Shown here piece after piece: positions 35,678 to 44,696 of a stretch of DNA of 61,563 nt. Below the pieces are notes generated by a model. It did no database searches. It was given only the letters and a program-made list of their open reading frames with translations, and was not told the origin of the DNA. Every line of letters begins with the position of its first letter. The stretch's first letter is position 1. The translations under genes were made by a program, and so were the position numbers. Source of the stretch: Arenibacter latericius DSM 15913 (GTDB lineage: Bacteria; Bacteroidota; Bacteroidia; Flavobacteriales; Flavobacteriaceae); NCBI RefSeq assembly GCF_000424985.1, contig NZ_AUKX01000034.1:1-61563 (forward strand). Direction: 5' to 3'.

Positions 35678-36562
35678 TTATTTTCTACTTCTGTGTCTCT
35701 CTCTTGCTAACAACGTATTTTTCAATAACATTGCAATAGTCATAGGACCAACCCCACCAGGAACAGGGGTAATAAAAGAAGCCTTTTTACTTACATTCTC
35801 AAAATCTACATCCCCAGTAATATAGTATCCTTTTTCTTTAGTTTCGTCCGGTACTCTTGTAATACCAACATCTATTATAACAGCATCATCTTTCACCATC
35901 TCTGCCTTAAGGAAATTAGGCACTCCTAGGGCCGATATAATAATATCTGCTTGTGAGGTGATCTGAGTAATATTTTTAGTGTGACTATGGGTTAAGGTTA
36001 CCGTTGAGTTTCCAGGCCATCCTTTTCTACCCATCAAAATACTCATAGGTCTCCCTACAATATGGCTTCTACCTATTACAACGGTATGCTTTCCCTGTGT
36101 ATCTACCTTGTAACGCTCTAAGAGTTCCAAAATACCGAAAGGAGTGGCAGGAATGAAGGTACTCATATCCAAGGCCATTTTTCCAAAATTGGTTGGATGA
36201 AATCCGTCTACATCCTTATCGGGATCTACTGCCAGCAGCACACGCTGAGTGTCTATCTGATCAGGCAATGGCAATTGGACGATAAACCCATCTATATCCT
36301 CATCCTTGTTTAACTCTTCAATTTTATTTAACAACTCTAATTCTGAAGTAGTACTAGGCAATTGAACCAATGTAGATTCGAAACCTACGCGCTTACAAGA
36401 CTTAACTTTACTACCTACATAGGTAAGACTTGCTCCATCGTTACCAACGATTACTGCAGCTAAATGAGGTACTTTTTCTCCTCGCTCTCGCATTTTAGCT
36501 ACCTCAGCAGCAATTTCCTCCTTAATTTGATTCGATACTTTTTTACCGTCTAGTATTTCCAT
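35678..36562 (-). CDS. folD: Bifunctional methylenetetrahydrofolate dehydrogenase/cyclohydrolase FolD
   Basis: 294 residues. Conserved blocks are present: AAVIVGNDGASLTYVGSKVK (with the catalytic Tyr and Lys), DGFIVQLPLPDQID, DPDKDVDGFHPTN, TPFGILELLERY, VVIGRSHIVGRPMSILM, ISALGVPNFL and ITPVPGGVGPMTIAMLL. It interconverts 5,10-methylene-, methenyl- and 10-formyl-tetrahydrofolate in one-carbon metabolism. It is the gene following ffh on the minus strand, with a 472-base gap between them. Confidence 0.96.
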   Translation of the reverse strand: MEILDGKKVSNQIKEEIAAEVAKMRERGEKVPHLAAVIVGNDGASLTYVGSKVKSCKRVGFESTLVQLPSTTSELELLNKIEELNKDEDIDGFIVQLPLPDQIDTQRVLLAVDPDKDVDGFHPTNFGKMALDMSTFIPATPFGILELLERYKVDTQGKHTVVIGRSHIVGRPMSILMGRKGWPGNSTVTLTHSHTKNITQITSQADIIISALGVPNFLKAEMVKDDAVIIDVGITRVPDETKEKGYYITGDVDFENVSKKASFITPVPGGVGPMTIAMLLKNTLLARERHRSRK

Positions 36563-37034
36563 TTGTTAGTATTCAGTTCTCAGTGACAGTTGGCAGTACT
36601 AAACACCAAACTCCCCTGGGTTATTAATCGTATATTATATAATCTACCTTTTTTTCAAGATCTAATTGATAAGATCTTGCTCGTTTTCAGCCGACAGAAA
36701 GCAACCCATCTCTGCAAAATTTAGCTAAACTTGAGTTTCAGCATTCTCTCTATCTACATCAATCAGCCTACTTATAAAGTATTTTCCCTGCCGCTCAAAT
36801 CTATCTGTAACGTAATATTAGCACAAACAAAACCAGAATTTCTTCTTATTTGGTCGGTCAATGCAAAGTTCCTCTTTTGTAAAGGATAAAGACACTATAA
36901 ACATCTTAATCGCCATATAGAATCCTTTTTAGTCTGTCTACATTATTTTCTGCATCCCATACTATCCTTGTTATACTTAAAGGTTTAATATGCAAACTAC
37001 CTGCTGCTACTGAACACTGCCAACTAACAGAAAG
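36563..37034. other. Intergenic region, 472 bases, bracketed by inverted AGTTGGCAGT motifs
   Basis: AGTTGGCAGT (36588-36597), within a run of four CAGT words (36574-36597), recurs inverted as ACTGCCAACT (37016-37025) at the far end. A small hairpin CAAGATC/GATCTTG sits at 36656-36679. No coding frame or RNA gene, including a 4.5S-like RNA, was recognised. It may be a decayed short mobile repeat between folD and ffh. Confidence 0.55.
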
Positions 37035-38372
37035 CTATTTCATCCCTTTCATAGCTCCCATCATCTGCATCATTTTCTTACCGCCGCCGCCTTGCATCAT
37101 CTTCATCATCTTACTCATTTGATCAAATTGCTTTAAGAGCTGGTTTACTTCTTGTACTGATGTTCCACTCCCCTTAGCAATTCGTTTTTTACGACTAGCA
37201 TTTAATTTAGACGGTGTAGCTCTTTCGTCTGGGGTCATAGAGTGGATAATAGCTTCAATATGTTTAAAGGCATCATCGTCTATATCCAATCCTTTTAAAG
37301 CCTTACCTGCACCTGGGATCATTCCCATTAGGTCCTTAAGGCTTCCCATTTTTTTAATTTGCTGTATTTGACTTAAAAAGTCGTCAAAACCAAACTTATT
37401 TTTGGCAATTTTCTTTTGGATCTTTCTTGCTTCCTCCTCATCAAACTGCTCTTGGGCACGTTCTACTAAGGAGACTACATCTCCCATTCCTAAGATCCTT
37501 TCGGCCATACGAGAAGGGTAGAATACATCTATAGCATCCATTTTCTCTCCCGTTCCAATGAACTTAATAGGCTTATCTACTACAGATTTAATGGATATGG
37601 CCGCACCTCCACGAGTATCTCCATCTAATTTGGTCAATATAACCCCGTCAAAATTAAGTACATCGTTAAATGCTTTTGCCGTGTTTACCGCATCCTGACC
37701 TGTCATGGAATCTACCACAAAAAGCGTTTCCTGAGGCGCAACAGCTTTATGGATAGCAGCAATTTCATCCATCATCTGCTCATCTACCGCCAATCTACCC
37801 GCGGTATCTATAATCACTACGTTAAATCCATTTGCCTTGGCGTGAGCAATTGCTGCCTTAGAAATAGCTACAGGATCGGTGTTGCCACGATCGGAAAACA
37901 CCTCTACTCCTATCTGTTCCCCTACAACATGCAACTGATCTATTGCTGCCGGTCTATAAACATCACAAGCAACCAATAAAGGATTCTTAGTTTTCTTGGT
38001 CTTTAGGAAGTTCGCCAACTTTCCTGAAAAAGTGGTTTTACCAGACCCCTGTAATCCAGACATCAAAATGACCGATGGCGTTCCGGAAAGGTTAATTCCC
38101 TCTGCGTCGCCCCCCATCAGTTCGGTAAGTTCGTCTTTAACTAACTTAACCATTAATTGACTTGGCTGCAGGGAGGTCAATACATTCTGGCCCAAGGCCT
38201 TTTCCTTGACCGTATTGGTAAACTCCTTGGCAATTTTAAAATTGACATCGGCATCCAATAGTGCTCTCCTAACCTCCTTTAAGGTTTCCGCAACATTGAT
38301 TTCTGTAATTTGTCCATGTCCTTTTAGAACATGTAACGCCTTATCTAACTTATCACTTAAATTATCGAACAT
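37035..38372 (-). CDS. ffh: Signal recognition particle protein Ffh
   Basis: 445 residues. N domain (about 1-90), then the SRP GTPase with G1 GLQGSGKTTFSGKLA, DVYRPAAIDQL, G3 DTAGRLAVDEQ, G4 TKLDGDTRGGAA and G5 GTGEKMD. The Met-rich M domain ends MMKMM, GGGGKKMMQMMGAMKG. With SRP RNA it binds signal sequences of nascent proteins and hands ribosomes to FtsY. The RNA gene was not seen in this window. Confidence 0.97.
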   Translation of the reverse strand: MFDNLSDKLDKALHVLKGHGQITEINVAETLKEVRRALLDADVNFKIAKEFTNTVKEKALGQNVLTSLQPSQLMVKLVKDELTELMGGDAEGINLSGTPSVILMSGLQGSGKTTFSGKLANFLKTKKTKNPLLVACDVYRPAAIDQLHVVGEQIGVEVFSDRGNTDPVAISKAAIAHAKANGFNVVIIDTAGRLAVDEQMMDEIAAIHKAVAPQETLFVVDSMTGQDAVNTAKAFNDVLNFDGVILTKLDGDTRGGAAISIKSVVDKPIKFIGTGEKMDAIDVFYPSRMAERILGMGDVVSLVERAQEQFDEEEARKIQKKIAKNKFGFDDFLSQIQQIKKMGSLKDLMGMIPGAGKALKGLDIDDDAFKHIEAIIHSMTPDERATPSKLNASRKKRIAKGSGTSVQEVNQLLKQFDQMSKMMKMMQGGGGKKMMQMMGAMKGMK

Positions 38373-38454
38373 AGTCTTACCGTTTTTACAGGAAAGCGCA
38401 AATTTAAGAATAAGTAAGAGAAGTGTGAAGTTTGAACTACAAAATATAAATGTA

Positions 38455-38487
38455 AAAAGGGTAATCCCATTAAGAGACTACCCTTTT
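38455..38487 (-). terminator. Terminator of the lipocalin-repeat lipoprotein gene
   Basis: AAAAGGGTA (38455-38463) pairs with TACCCTTTT (38479-38487). On the minus strand the second arm runs into a short T-rich tract. It lies 26 bases after the lipoprotein stop. Confidence 0.7.
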
Positions 38488-38512
38488 CTAATAAAACTTG
38501 GGGCAAATTCGA

Positions 38513-40243
38513 TTATTTTCTTTCAAAAATCAAAGTATTCGTACCGCCATCGTCATCTTTATCCCTCAACTCTAATCTATTGGCAGTGGAGGAAATCACC
38601 CTCCAATTATTCGTTAGCTCTTCTAAGGAACCTATGACTCCAAAATTGAGATAGCACTTTAACTGACCATCGCTACTTTTTATTACTTTCCATATTCCTA
38701 AGTGCACAGGTAAAGAATTGGCCGATACGGTTACTAGAGCAAGGGAAGAGAAAGTAAAATCAAAATTAGCATAATCTTCAGTTTCATCATCACCATCATC
38801 CAAGTATTTGGTTACCTCCCATTTTCCTGTTTTCAAAATATCTCTAATCTCAACGGCATCTACATCTGCAATATTATCAACACAGATTTTCTCTAAAACT
38901 AGTTCGTAATCATCATCACCCATACTAAACTCTAAGTTATTATCCTCAAGATCAGACAGCAACCAATCAAAACTAACATCGGGTTCGTCTGTAATTTCTA
39001 TGGACATAACTAATCTACCTTGAGTATTATTAGCAACTTCCCATGTGCCATTTTTAATATCAGCACCGTTAACTAAAGTCACCTCTCCATTAGCCAAAAA
39101 AGTAAATTCATAACCCAACAATCTTTTTAACACCTCATCATCTACCGTAACCTTATTAATAGCCCAACTACATTCTTGTAAAACATTCCTTAAGACCTCG
39201 GGATCATTATTAACAAAATCACAACCCTCTTTCAAAATGATCTTATTCCCATCTTTGGCAATTAGTTTTAACATCTCATCATCTATATCATAAACAAACC
39301 ATTCTAAGGATATCCCTGATAATTCATTAAAATTCAACCTCAATTTTACTTTAGAGCCTACTTTAACCGTATTCCAAGTTCCATTTACGGTATTCCCTAC
39401 ACTATTATTTACAGTAACAGTGCCATCTGCTTGGAACTTCATCAGGCTTTCTAGGTATTGATTGGTTTGGTTAGTACCATTAGTAACTACTTCTTCAATT
39501 AACCAAGGACAACCTACTAGATAATCACTTAACTCTTCTTGTGTAAAATCATTATCGTCATCATCACAATTATCCTTTACGCTCTCAATAATATCGACCA
39601 ATTCTGCATTGTCATTAACTGTATGCTCAATATCGTTATATAGTTTCAGGGAAATTGGAAATTGAAAACTAACAAGGGCATCATCATCCAAATCATCAAA
39701 ATAACGTCTTAGTTGCATATCGCTTTCTAAGGTTACACTCCCAGTTTGCTGAAAAGCAATATCGAAAGAGTACACTTTTATAGGATATACAAAACTCACA
39801 CATTCTATATCATCATCGTCTTCCAATACCTGACACGCTTCTACAAGATCTTCCAACTCATCTTCATCATTAAGAGTCATTTCAGTAAAATCTGCCAAAG
39901 TAACGGTTATTGGAAATTGAATTTCAAGGTCATCTTCACCATCCGTTAGCAAGTCCTGGACCAATTCTAATGTACTAACTGCGTTTACATTAACATTTAG
40001 ACCATTTATATTTACTACGTACGGAAAATTGATAGAAAAGCAACTTGCTCCATCCACTATATTATCATAGGAGCCATCATTAGAAGATGCACTTTTAATA
40101 AGTTGCGCTGTATTGGAACTAGCTTTAATAGCTTCCGAATTATTTTGCTCAGGTAGGTCTTCAAATTCCTTTTGACACGCCCCAAGACTAATAAATAACA
40201 TCAGAATACTTGAGTACAATAAATATGAAATTAGCTTTTTCAT
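38513..40243 (-). CDS. Acidic lipoprotein with internal repeats and three lipocalin-like domains
   Basis: 576 residues. Signal peptide with lipobox LGAC (Cys23). Two related modules follow, at about 68-140 and 148-226. Each contains paired strands of the type FPYVVNI/FPITVTL and YPIKVYS/FPISLKLY with Asp/Glu-rich loops. Then come three lipocalin-like repeats (about 236-341, 351-454 and 465-576), each beginning with a CPWLIEEV / CSWAINKV / GKWEVTKY strand and containing GTW or GIW. No family name is known to me. The gene is divergent from the ECF sigma gene with about 100 bases between, so it probably belongs to that FecR/TonB receptor unit as its surface ligand-binding partner. Confidence 0.78.
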   Translation of the reverse strand: MKKLISYLLYSSILMLFISLGACQKEFEDLPEQNNSEAIKASSNTAQLIKSASSNDGSYDNIVDGASCFSINFPYVVNINGLNVNVNAVSTLELVQDLLTDGEDDLEIQFPITVTLADFTEMTLNDEDELEDLVEACQVLEDDDDIECVSFVYPIKVYSFDIAFQQTGSVTLESDMQLRRYFDDLDDDALVSFQFPISLKLYNDIEHTVNDNAELVDIIESVKDNCDDDDNDFTQEELSDYLVGCPWLIEEVVTNGTNQTNQYLESLMKFQADGTVTVNNSVGNTVNGTWNTVKVGSKVKLRLNFNELSGISLEWFVYDIDDEMLKLIAKDGNKIILKEGCDFVNNDPEVLRNVLQECSWAINKVTVDDEVLKRLLGYEFTFLANGEVTLVNGADIKNGTWEVANNTQGRLVMSIEITDEPDVSFDWLLSDLEDNNLEFSMGDDDYELVLEKICVDNIADVDAVEIRDILKTGKWEVTKYLDDGDDETEDYANFDFTFSSLALVTVSANSLPVHLGIWKVIKSSDGQLKCYLNFGVIGSLEELTNNWRVISSTANRLELRDKDDDGGTNTLIFERK

Positions 40244-40322
40244 TTGTAGTTGGTTTTCTGTTTACACCTATTTAACAATCACCTTTTAAAATACCCTACC
40301 AACAATTTAAATTATTTTAAAA

Positions 40323-40330
40323 TATCTTTG
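40323..40330 (+). promoter_or_regulatory. Putative -7 box of the ECF sigma gene
   Basis: TATCTTTG matches TAnnTTTG exactly, 15 bases before the TTG proposed as start of the sigma gene. A convincing -33 element is not seen, so an alternative sigma may be involved. Confidence 0.35.
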
Positions 40331-40345
40331 CACAAAACTAAGAGA

Positions 40346-40858
40346 TTGAAAGAAGAGAATATAACCAATGTTTGCGAAGAGGAAGTTTACGCCTCTATCT
40401 TTAGTTCTCATTCCAAAACGATATTTAATTATATATATTATAAATTTGGTAATGAAGAAAAAGCCTACGATGCAGTACAGGAGGCTTTTATAAAACTTTG
40501 GGAAAACTGCTCCAAGGTTGCACCTCACAAAGCTAAATCATTTGTTTATACCGTAGCCAATAACCTTTACCTCAATGTAATAAAAGCTGAAAAGGTACGC
40601 TTAAAACACAGAGAAAAGGCCCTGAACACAGAATACGAGTCTCCAGAATTTATAATGGAGCAACAGGAGTTTAAGGAAAAACTAGATAAAGCCCTTCAGG
40701 ATCTACCTGAAAACCAACGCACTACCTTTTTACTAAACCGTATAGATGGTAAAAAATATGCAGAGATCGCTGAAATGGAAGGTGTAAGCGTAAAAGCAAT
40801 TGAAAAAAGAATGCACCTGGCCTTAAAATCGCTAAGGGAAAAGATAGATGGCATATAA
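40346..40858 (+). CDS. ECF RNA polymerase sigma factor (FecI-like)
   Basis: 170 residues if translation starts at TTG 40346 (KEENITNVCEEEVYAS). An upstream in-frame ATG at 40250 would add an unrelated 32-residue head and lies before the -7 box, so it is disfavoured. Sigma region 2 reads FNYIYYKFGNEEKAYDAVQE, then AFIKLWEN. Region 4 reads DLPENQRTTFLLNRIDGKKY, then AEIAEMEGVSVKAIEKRM. It is followed by an anti-sigma fecR and a TonB receptor with an STN signalling domain, the standard surface-signalling trio. It should transcribe the receptor genes, and perhaps the divergent lipoprotein, on ligand binding. Confidence 0.9.
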   Translation: MKEENITNVCEEEVYASIFSSHSKTIFNYIYYKFGNEEKAYDAVQEAFIKLWENCSKVAPHKAKSFVYTVANNLYLNVIKAEKVRLKHREKALNTEYESPEFIMEQQEFKEKLDKALQDLPENQRTTFLLNRIDGKKYAEIAEMEGVSVKAIEKRMHLALKSLREKIDGI

Positions 40859-41050
40859 TTAATTATCCGTTTTAAGTATTGTGTACATTGTACGTTTCTA
40901 AAATAAATTTCCCCTTAACAATGGGAAATAATAATCTAAATGTCGGTAAATTCAGTTCCATACAGCCCCTTCCTTTTATAAGAGGTTGTGCTGAATGGGA
41001 GTTAGGGAGTGAAAAAATTAACTGTTACTACAAATTTTTTATTACTAGTG

Positions 41051-41087
41051 GTAGGGTTTTCGTTAATTAAGTTGTTATACCGATATA
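41051..41087 (+). promoter_or_regulatory. Candidate ECF-type promoter region upstream of fecR
   Basis: The 3' part of the 229-base sigma-fecR gap has GTAGGGTTTTCG (41051-41062) followed about 15 bases later by GTTATACCG (41075-41083). I recall similar TAGGGTTTT blocks ahead of fecR genes in other Bacteroidota, but cannot verify it here. A 63-codon frame at 40879-41070 in this gap lacks protein-like features and is not called. Confidence 0.3.
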
Positions 41088-41099
41088 ATGTTGAATAAC

Positions 41100-42008
41100 A
41101 TGGAAGAAAATTATCTAGCAAAATGGCTCAACAACGAGCTTTCCGAAGAGGAAGTCTCCAAATTTAAGTTGACCAAGGAGTATACGACCTATAAAAAAAT
41201 TGTGGACGCAACCAATAATATGGAAGCCCCAGAATTTGATATGGATAAAGCCAAAAGAGATCTATACCAAAGAAAAGAAGAAAACAAGGGGAAGGTAGTC
41301 CGCCTTAATCCTTATAAGAAATATTTGCGTATTGCTGCAGTTATTGCTCTTATAGTAGGCATCTCTTACTTCTATAATTTTACCGGAGATGAAGTGGTAA
41401 GCACCCAATATGCAGAACGGACTGCTGTTACCCTTCCTGATAATTCCGAAGTGCAGTTAAATGCAGATTCCCAGATTACTTACCAAAAGAAGAATTGGAA
41501 AGACAATAGAAATATCGACCTAAAAGGTGAGGCTTTCTTTAAGGTAGCCAAAGGAGAGCGATTTACAGTATCTACCGATATGGGTATGGTAACCGTACTA
41601 GGAACTCAATTTAATGTAGAAAACAGAAAAGATATTTTTGAGGTAAGCTGCTATGAAGGCTTAGTGAGTGTACGCTACAATAACAAAGAAACAAAGCTTT
41701 CTGCCGGACAAGCCTTGGTAGTTATAAATGGAGAACTAAGAACCTCTGAAATAGCCAACGCCCAACAACCATCATGGCTACAAGATGAAAGTACTTTTAA
41801 AAGTATTCCTCTAAAATATGTTTTGGATGAATTTGAAAGACAGTTTAATATAAAAGTAGAAACCAAAAATATAGACTTAGAACAATTATTTTCAGGGTCA
41901 TTCAGCAATACTGATAAAAATCTAGCGTTGCAGAGTATAAGTGCTCCTTCTAGCCTAAAATACAAGATAGAAGAGGGAAAAGTGCTAATCTATGCGGAAA
42001 CACCATAA
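41100..42008 (+). CDS. FecR-family anti-sigma factor
   Basis: 302 residues from ATG 41100 (MEENYLAKWLNNELSEEE); an ATG four codons earlier is also possible. The cytoplasmic N-terminal part (about 1-75) binds the sigma factor. A transmembrane helix follows (about 81-97, LRIAAVIALIVGISYFY). The FecR core shows ERTAVTLPDNSEVQLNADSQ, LKGEAFFKVAKGERFTV, MVTVLGTQFNVENR and VSCYEGLVSVRYN. The C-terminal STN-like part (LKYVLDEFERQFNIKVE) contacts the receptor. It overlaps the TonB receptor start by 17 bases. Confidence 0.92.
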   Translation: MEENYLAKWLNNELSEEEVSKFKLTKEYTTYKKIVDATNNMEAPEFDMDKAKRDLYQRKEENKGKVVRLNPYKKYLRIAAVIALIVGISYFYNFTGDEVVSTQYAERTAVTLPDNSEVQLNADSQITYQKKNWKDNRNIDLKGEAFFKVAKGERFTVSTDMGMVTVLGTQFNVENRKDIFEVSCYEGLVSVRYNNKETKLSAGQALVVINGELRTSEIANAQQPSWLQDESTFKSIPLKYVLDEFERQFNIKVETKNIDLEQLFSGSFSNTDKNLALQSISAPSSLKYKIEEGKVLIYAETP

Positions 42009-44553
42009 CTACGCTGTAATACTTATTTATCTTACCCTATTCCTTTCCTCTTTTTTGGGAAGGGCTCAGAACGATACTATCCAAATTGTACCATTAATTA
42101 CTTATATAGGACAGTTAGAACAAGAGAACAACGTTAAGTTTTCCTATCTAGATTCCGATCTACGTCCCATTAAAATCACTACACCCACAGCAATACTATT
42201 AAATGAAATACTTGCTGATATTGAGAGGCAGACCAACCTTAATGTTTCAAAGCTCAACGACCGGTATTATACCATTGTCAAGAATCCATTAGTAGAACTC
42301 TGTGGCATTCTTATCGATAATTTTGAAAACAGCACAATTCCTAGTGCTACGATAGAGGTTTTAGGCACTAATAAAAATATAATTACAGACGGCAATGGGC
42401 AATTTAAATTAACTGACATCCCCAGAGATGCTCATCTTGTTATAAACCACATTGGGTATAAAACTAAATATATATCGGTTGAAAAACTCTTAACTTCTAC
42501 CCCATGCCCAGTAATTCCAATGACTACTAATTACGAGCAATTAAATGAAGTAGTAGTTTACCAATTTTTTACCACAGGTATTAACAAAGAGCAAGATGCC
42601 AGCATTTCTTTAAACACTGGTAAAATTGGAATATTGCCAGGGCTTATAGAACCAGATGTTTTACAGACCATTCAAGCGCTACCTGGAATTAAAAGTGTGG
42701 ACGAAACCGTCTCTGATATTAATGTGAGAGGGGGAACAAATGATCAAAATCTAATTTTATGGGACGGCATAAAAATGCACCAATCTGGACATTTTTTCGG
42801 GCTAATTTCAGCTTTTAATCCGTATTTAATAGAGGAGGTTACACTTATAAAAAATGGTACTAGTGCCGAATATGGGGATGGAGTAAGTAGTGTAATCAAT
42901 ATTCAAACTGAGAATAAGGTAAGACAAAATTTTGTTGGGGGTACTGGTTTTAATTTATTGAGTGGTGACATATTTGGCCATTTACCACTATCAGAAAAGG
43001 TTTCCTTTCAATTTTCCGGGAGACGATCTATGACAGATTTTATAAAAACCCCTACCTATAATCGGTTTTTTGATAAGGCATTCCAGGATAGTGAGGTAGC
43101 CGAAAACAATAGTACAGAAGACACCAGTATATTAACCCGAAACGAAGATTTCTACTTCTATGATGTAAGTGGTAAAATCCTTTATGACATCAACAATAAG
43201 CATAAAGCACGCCTCAGCTTTATCCATATAAACAATCATCTAAACTATAACGAAACCACTGAGAATGAAAACCAAAATAGCATCCTAAAACAAAGTAATT
43301 TATCATTTGGAGGGAGCTTGGAAAGCAATTGGACTTCACGGTTCAATACCCATTTAAACCTATACTACACCAAATACGACTTGGATGCGCAGAATATATC
43401 CTCCGAGGCACAACAGCTATTCCAAAACAACCAAGTACTAGAAACAGCTCTTAAACTAACAACCCACTACAAGCTTCATAACACCCTACAATGGCTAAAC
43501 GGTTATCAATTAAATGAAACAGGTATTACCAATCACACCTTGGTAACACAACCTGCATTTAAAAGCTCTGTGAAAAGAGTAGGCCTTACCCATTCCCTAT
43601 TCTCCGAACTAACTTTTAACTCCTCTAACAACAAATGGTTTGCCAGGGGAGGAATGCGATTAAATTACATTACAGATTTAAAAACATTTGACACTTTTAG
43701 TGCTATTTCATTAGAGCCTAGATTAAATGTTAACTATGCTATTACGCGCAATTTAAAAGTAGAAATGTTAGGCGAATTTAAAAGCCAGACCACCAACCAG
43801 ATAATAGATTTAGAACAGAATTTTTTAGGCATAGAAAAAAGAAGGTGGATTTTATCTAATGAAGAAACTTTACCTATTACAAAAAGCAAACAAGCTTCTT
43901 TAGGGCTCAACTACGAGAGAAACAGCCTTTACCTTGGCTTAGAAGGCTTCTATAAAAAGGTAGATGGCGTAAGTACTACAACCCAAGGTTTCCAAAACAA
44001 AGATCAATTTAACGGAGAAATAGGAAGCTATGATGTTTCTGGGCTAGAGTTTCTTATCAATAAAAAAACCAAAATGTATAGCACCTGGTTAAGCTATACT
44101 TATAACTACAATAATTATTATTTTCAGGATCTTGTTCCCCATAAATTTCCAAACAACCTAGACATAAGACATACTTTTACCTTTGCTGGCACTTACACTT
44201 ATAAAGATTTTAAAGTTGGATTAGGGGCTAATTACCGTACAGGAAAACCGTATACACAACCATTGGAGGGAGAAGACGCAATAGACAACAGCACTTTCCC
44301 AAATAAGATTAATTATGCAGAACCTAATAGCAGTCGGCTTTCTGACTACCTAAGGGCAGATGCCTCTTTTATCTATCATTTTACCTTAGGGAAACAGATG
44401 AAAGCCTCCGTAGGCGCATCTGTATTAAATATTTTGAACAAAAAAAATATTCTAAACACGTACTATCGCCTAAACGATAATAATGAAATAGAAACCATAA
44501 AACAGGTTTCTCTTGGTGTGACGCCCAACTTTAGTTTCAGGATGAATTTTTAA
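41992..44553 (+). CDS. TonB-dependent receptor with STN signalling domain
   Basis: 853 residues. Signal peptide (to about 26, LGRAQ), STN domain (about 30-100; LEQENNVKFSYLDSDL, then LNEILADIERQTNLNVSKL), a carboxypeptidase-regulatory-like domain (about 103-180; NGQFKLTDIPRDAHLVINHI), a plug with LQTIQALPGIKSVDETVSDI, VRGGTNDQNLILWDGI and NGTSAEYGDGVSSVINIQT, and a beta-barrel ending in Phe (FSFRMNF). It is a transducer-type outer-membrane receptor that signals through the FecR gene it overlaps. No SusD gene is seen next to it, so the ligand may be an iron carrier, a peptide or another small molecule rather than a glycan. Confidence 0.93.
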   Translation: MRKHHNYAVILIYLTLFLSSFLGRAQNDTIQIVPLITYIGQLEQENNVKFSYLDSDLRPIKITTPTAILLNEILADIERQTNLNVSKLNDRYYTIVKNPLVELCGILIDNFENSTIPSATIEVLGTNKNIITDGNGQFKLTDIPRDAHLVINHIGYKTKYISVEKLLTSTPCPVIPMTTNYEQLNEVVVYQFFTTGINKEQDASISLNTGKIGILPGLIEPDVLQTIQALPGIKSVDETVSDINVRGGTNDQNLILWDGIKMHQSGHFFGLISAFNPYLIEEVTLIKNGTSAEYGDGVSSVINIQTENKVRQNFVGGTGFNLLSGDIFGHLPLSEKVSFQFSGRRSMTDFIKTPTYNRFFDKAFQDSEVAENNSTEDTSILTRNEDFYFYDVSGKILYDINNKHKARLSFIHINNHLNYNETTENENQNSILKQSNLSFGGSLESNWTSRFNTHLNLYYTKYDLDAQNISSEAQQLFQNNQVLETALKLTTHYKLHNTLQWLNGYQLNETGITNHTLVTQPAFKSSVKRVGLTHSLFSELTFNSSNNKWFARGGMRLNYITDLKTFDTFSAISLEPRLNVNYAITRNLKVEMLGEFKSQTTNQIIDLEQNFLGIEKRRWILSNEETLPITKSKQASLGLNYERNSLYLGLEGFYKKVDGVSTTTQGFQNKDQFNGEIGSYDVSGLEFLINKKTKMYSTWLSYTYNYNNYYFQDLVPHKFPNNLDIRHTFTFAGTYTYKDFKVGLGANYRTGKPYTQPLEGEDAIDNSTFPNKINYAEPNSSRLSDYLRADASFIYHFTLGKQMKASVGASVLNILNKKNILNTYYRLNDNNEIETIKQVSLGVTPNFSFRMNF

Positions 44554-44627
44554 ATCTGAATTTCTTTAATTTTCAATAGATCACACCTTACCTGGATAAT
44601 ACCCTGAAACACATCACAAAAAAAACA

Positions 44628-44678
44628 AAAAAAAAAAATCGGAAGCCTTGAGAACATCATTCCCAAGACTTCCGATTT
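44628..44678 (-). terminator. Terminator of the HEAT/DUF1080 gene
   Basis: AAATCGGAAG (44636-44645) pairs perfectly with CTTCCGATTT (44669-44678), with a short inner CTTG/CAAG stem. On the minus strand a very long T-rich tract follows. It lies 18 bases after the stop. Confidence 0.85.
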
Positions 44679-44696
44679 AAACTAGTTTGATTATAA

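Noticed and set aside
36656-36679. Hairpin CAAGATC/GATCTTG as an intrinsic terminator
   Set aside because: The T run precedes the hairpin on the plus strand and becomes an A run after it on the minus strand, so it has the wrong polarity for either direction.
36563-37034. Possible 4.5S (SRP) RNA gene beside ffh
   Set aside because: The stretch is AT-rich and lacks the conserved GGAAGCA-type tip and long GC stem of SRP RNA.
40250-40345. Longer sigma factor start at ATG 40250
   Set aside because: It would place the start codon before the only good -7 box and add a head unlike ECF sigma factors; TTG 40346 fits better.
40879-41070. 63-codon plus-strand frame between the sigma and fecR genes
   Set aside because: No domain or signal, and it covers the putative regulatory block before fecR; it looks like chance in an AT-rich gap.
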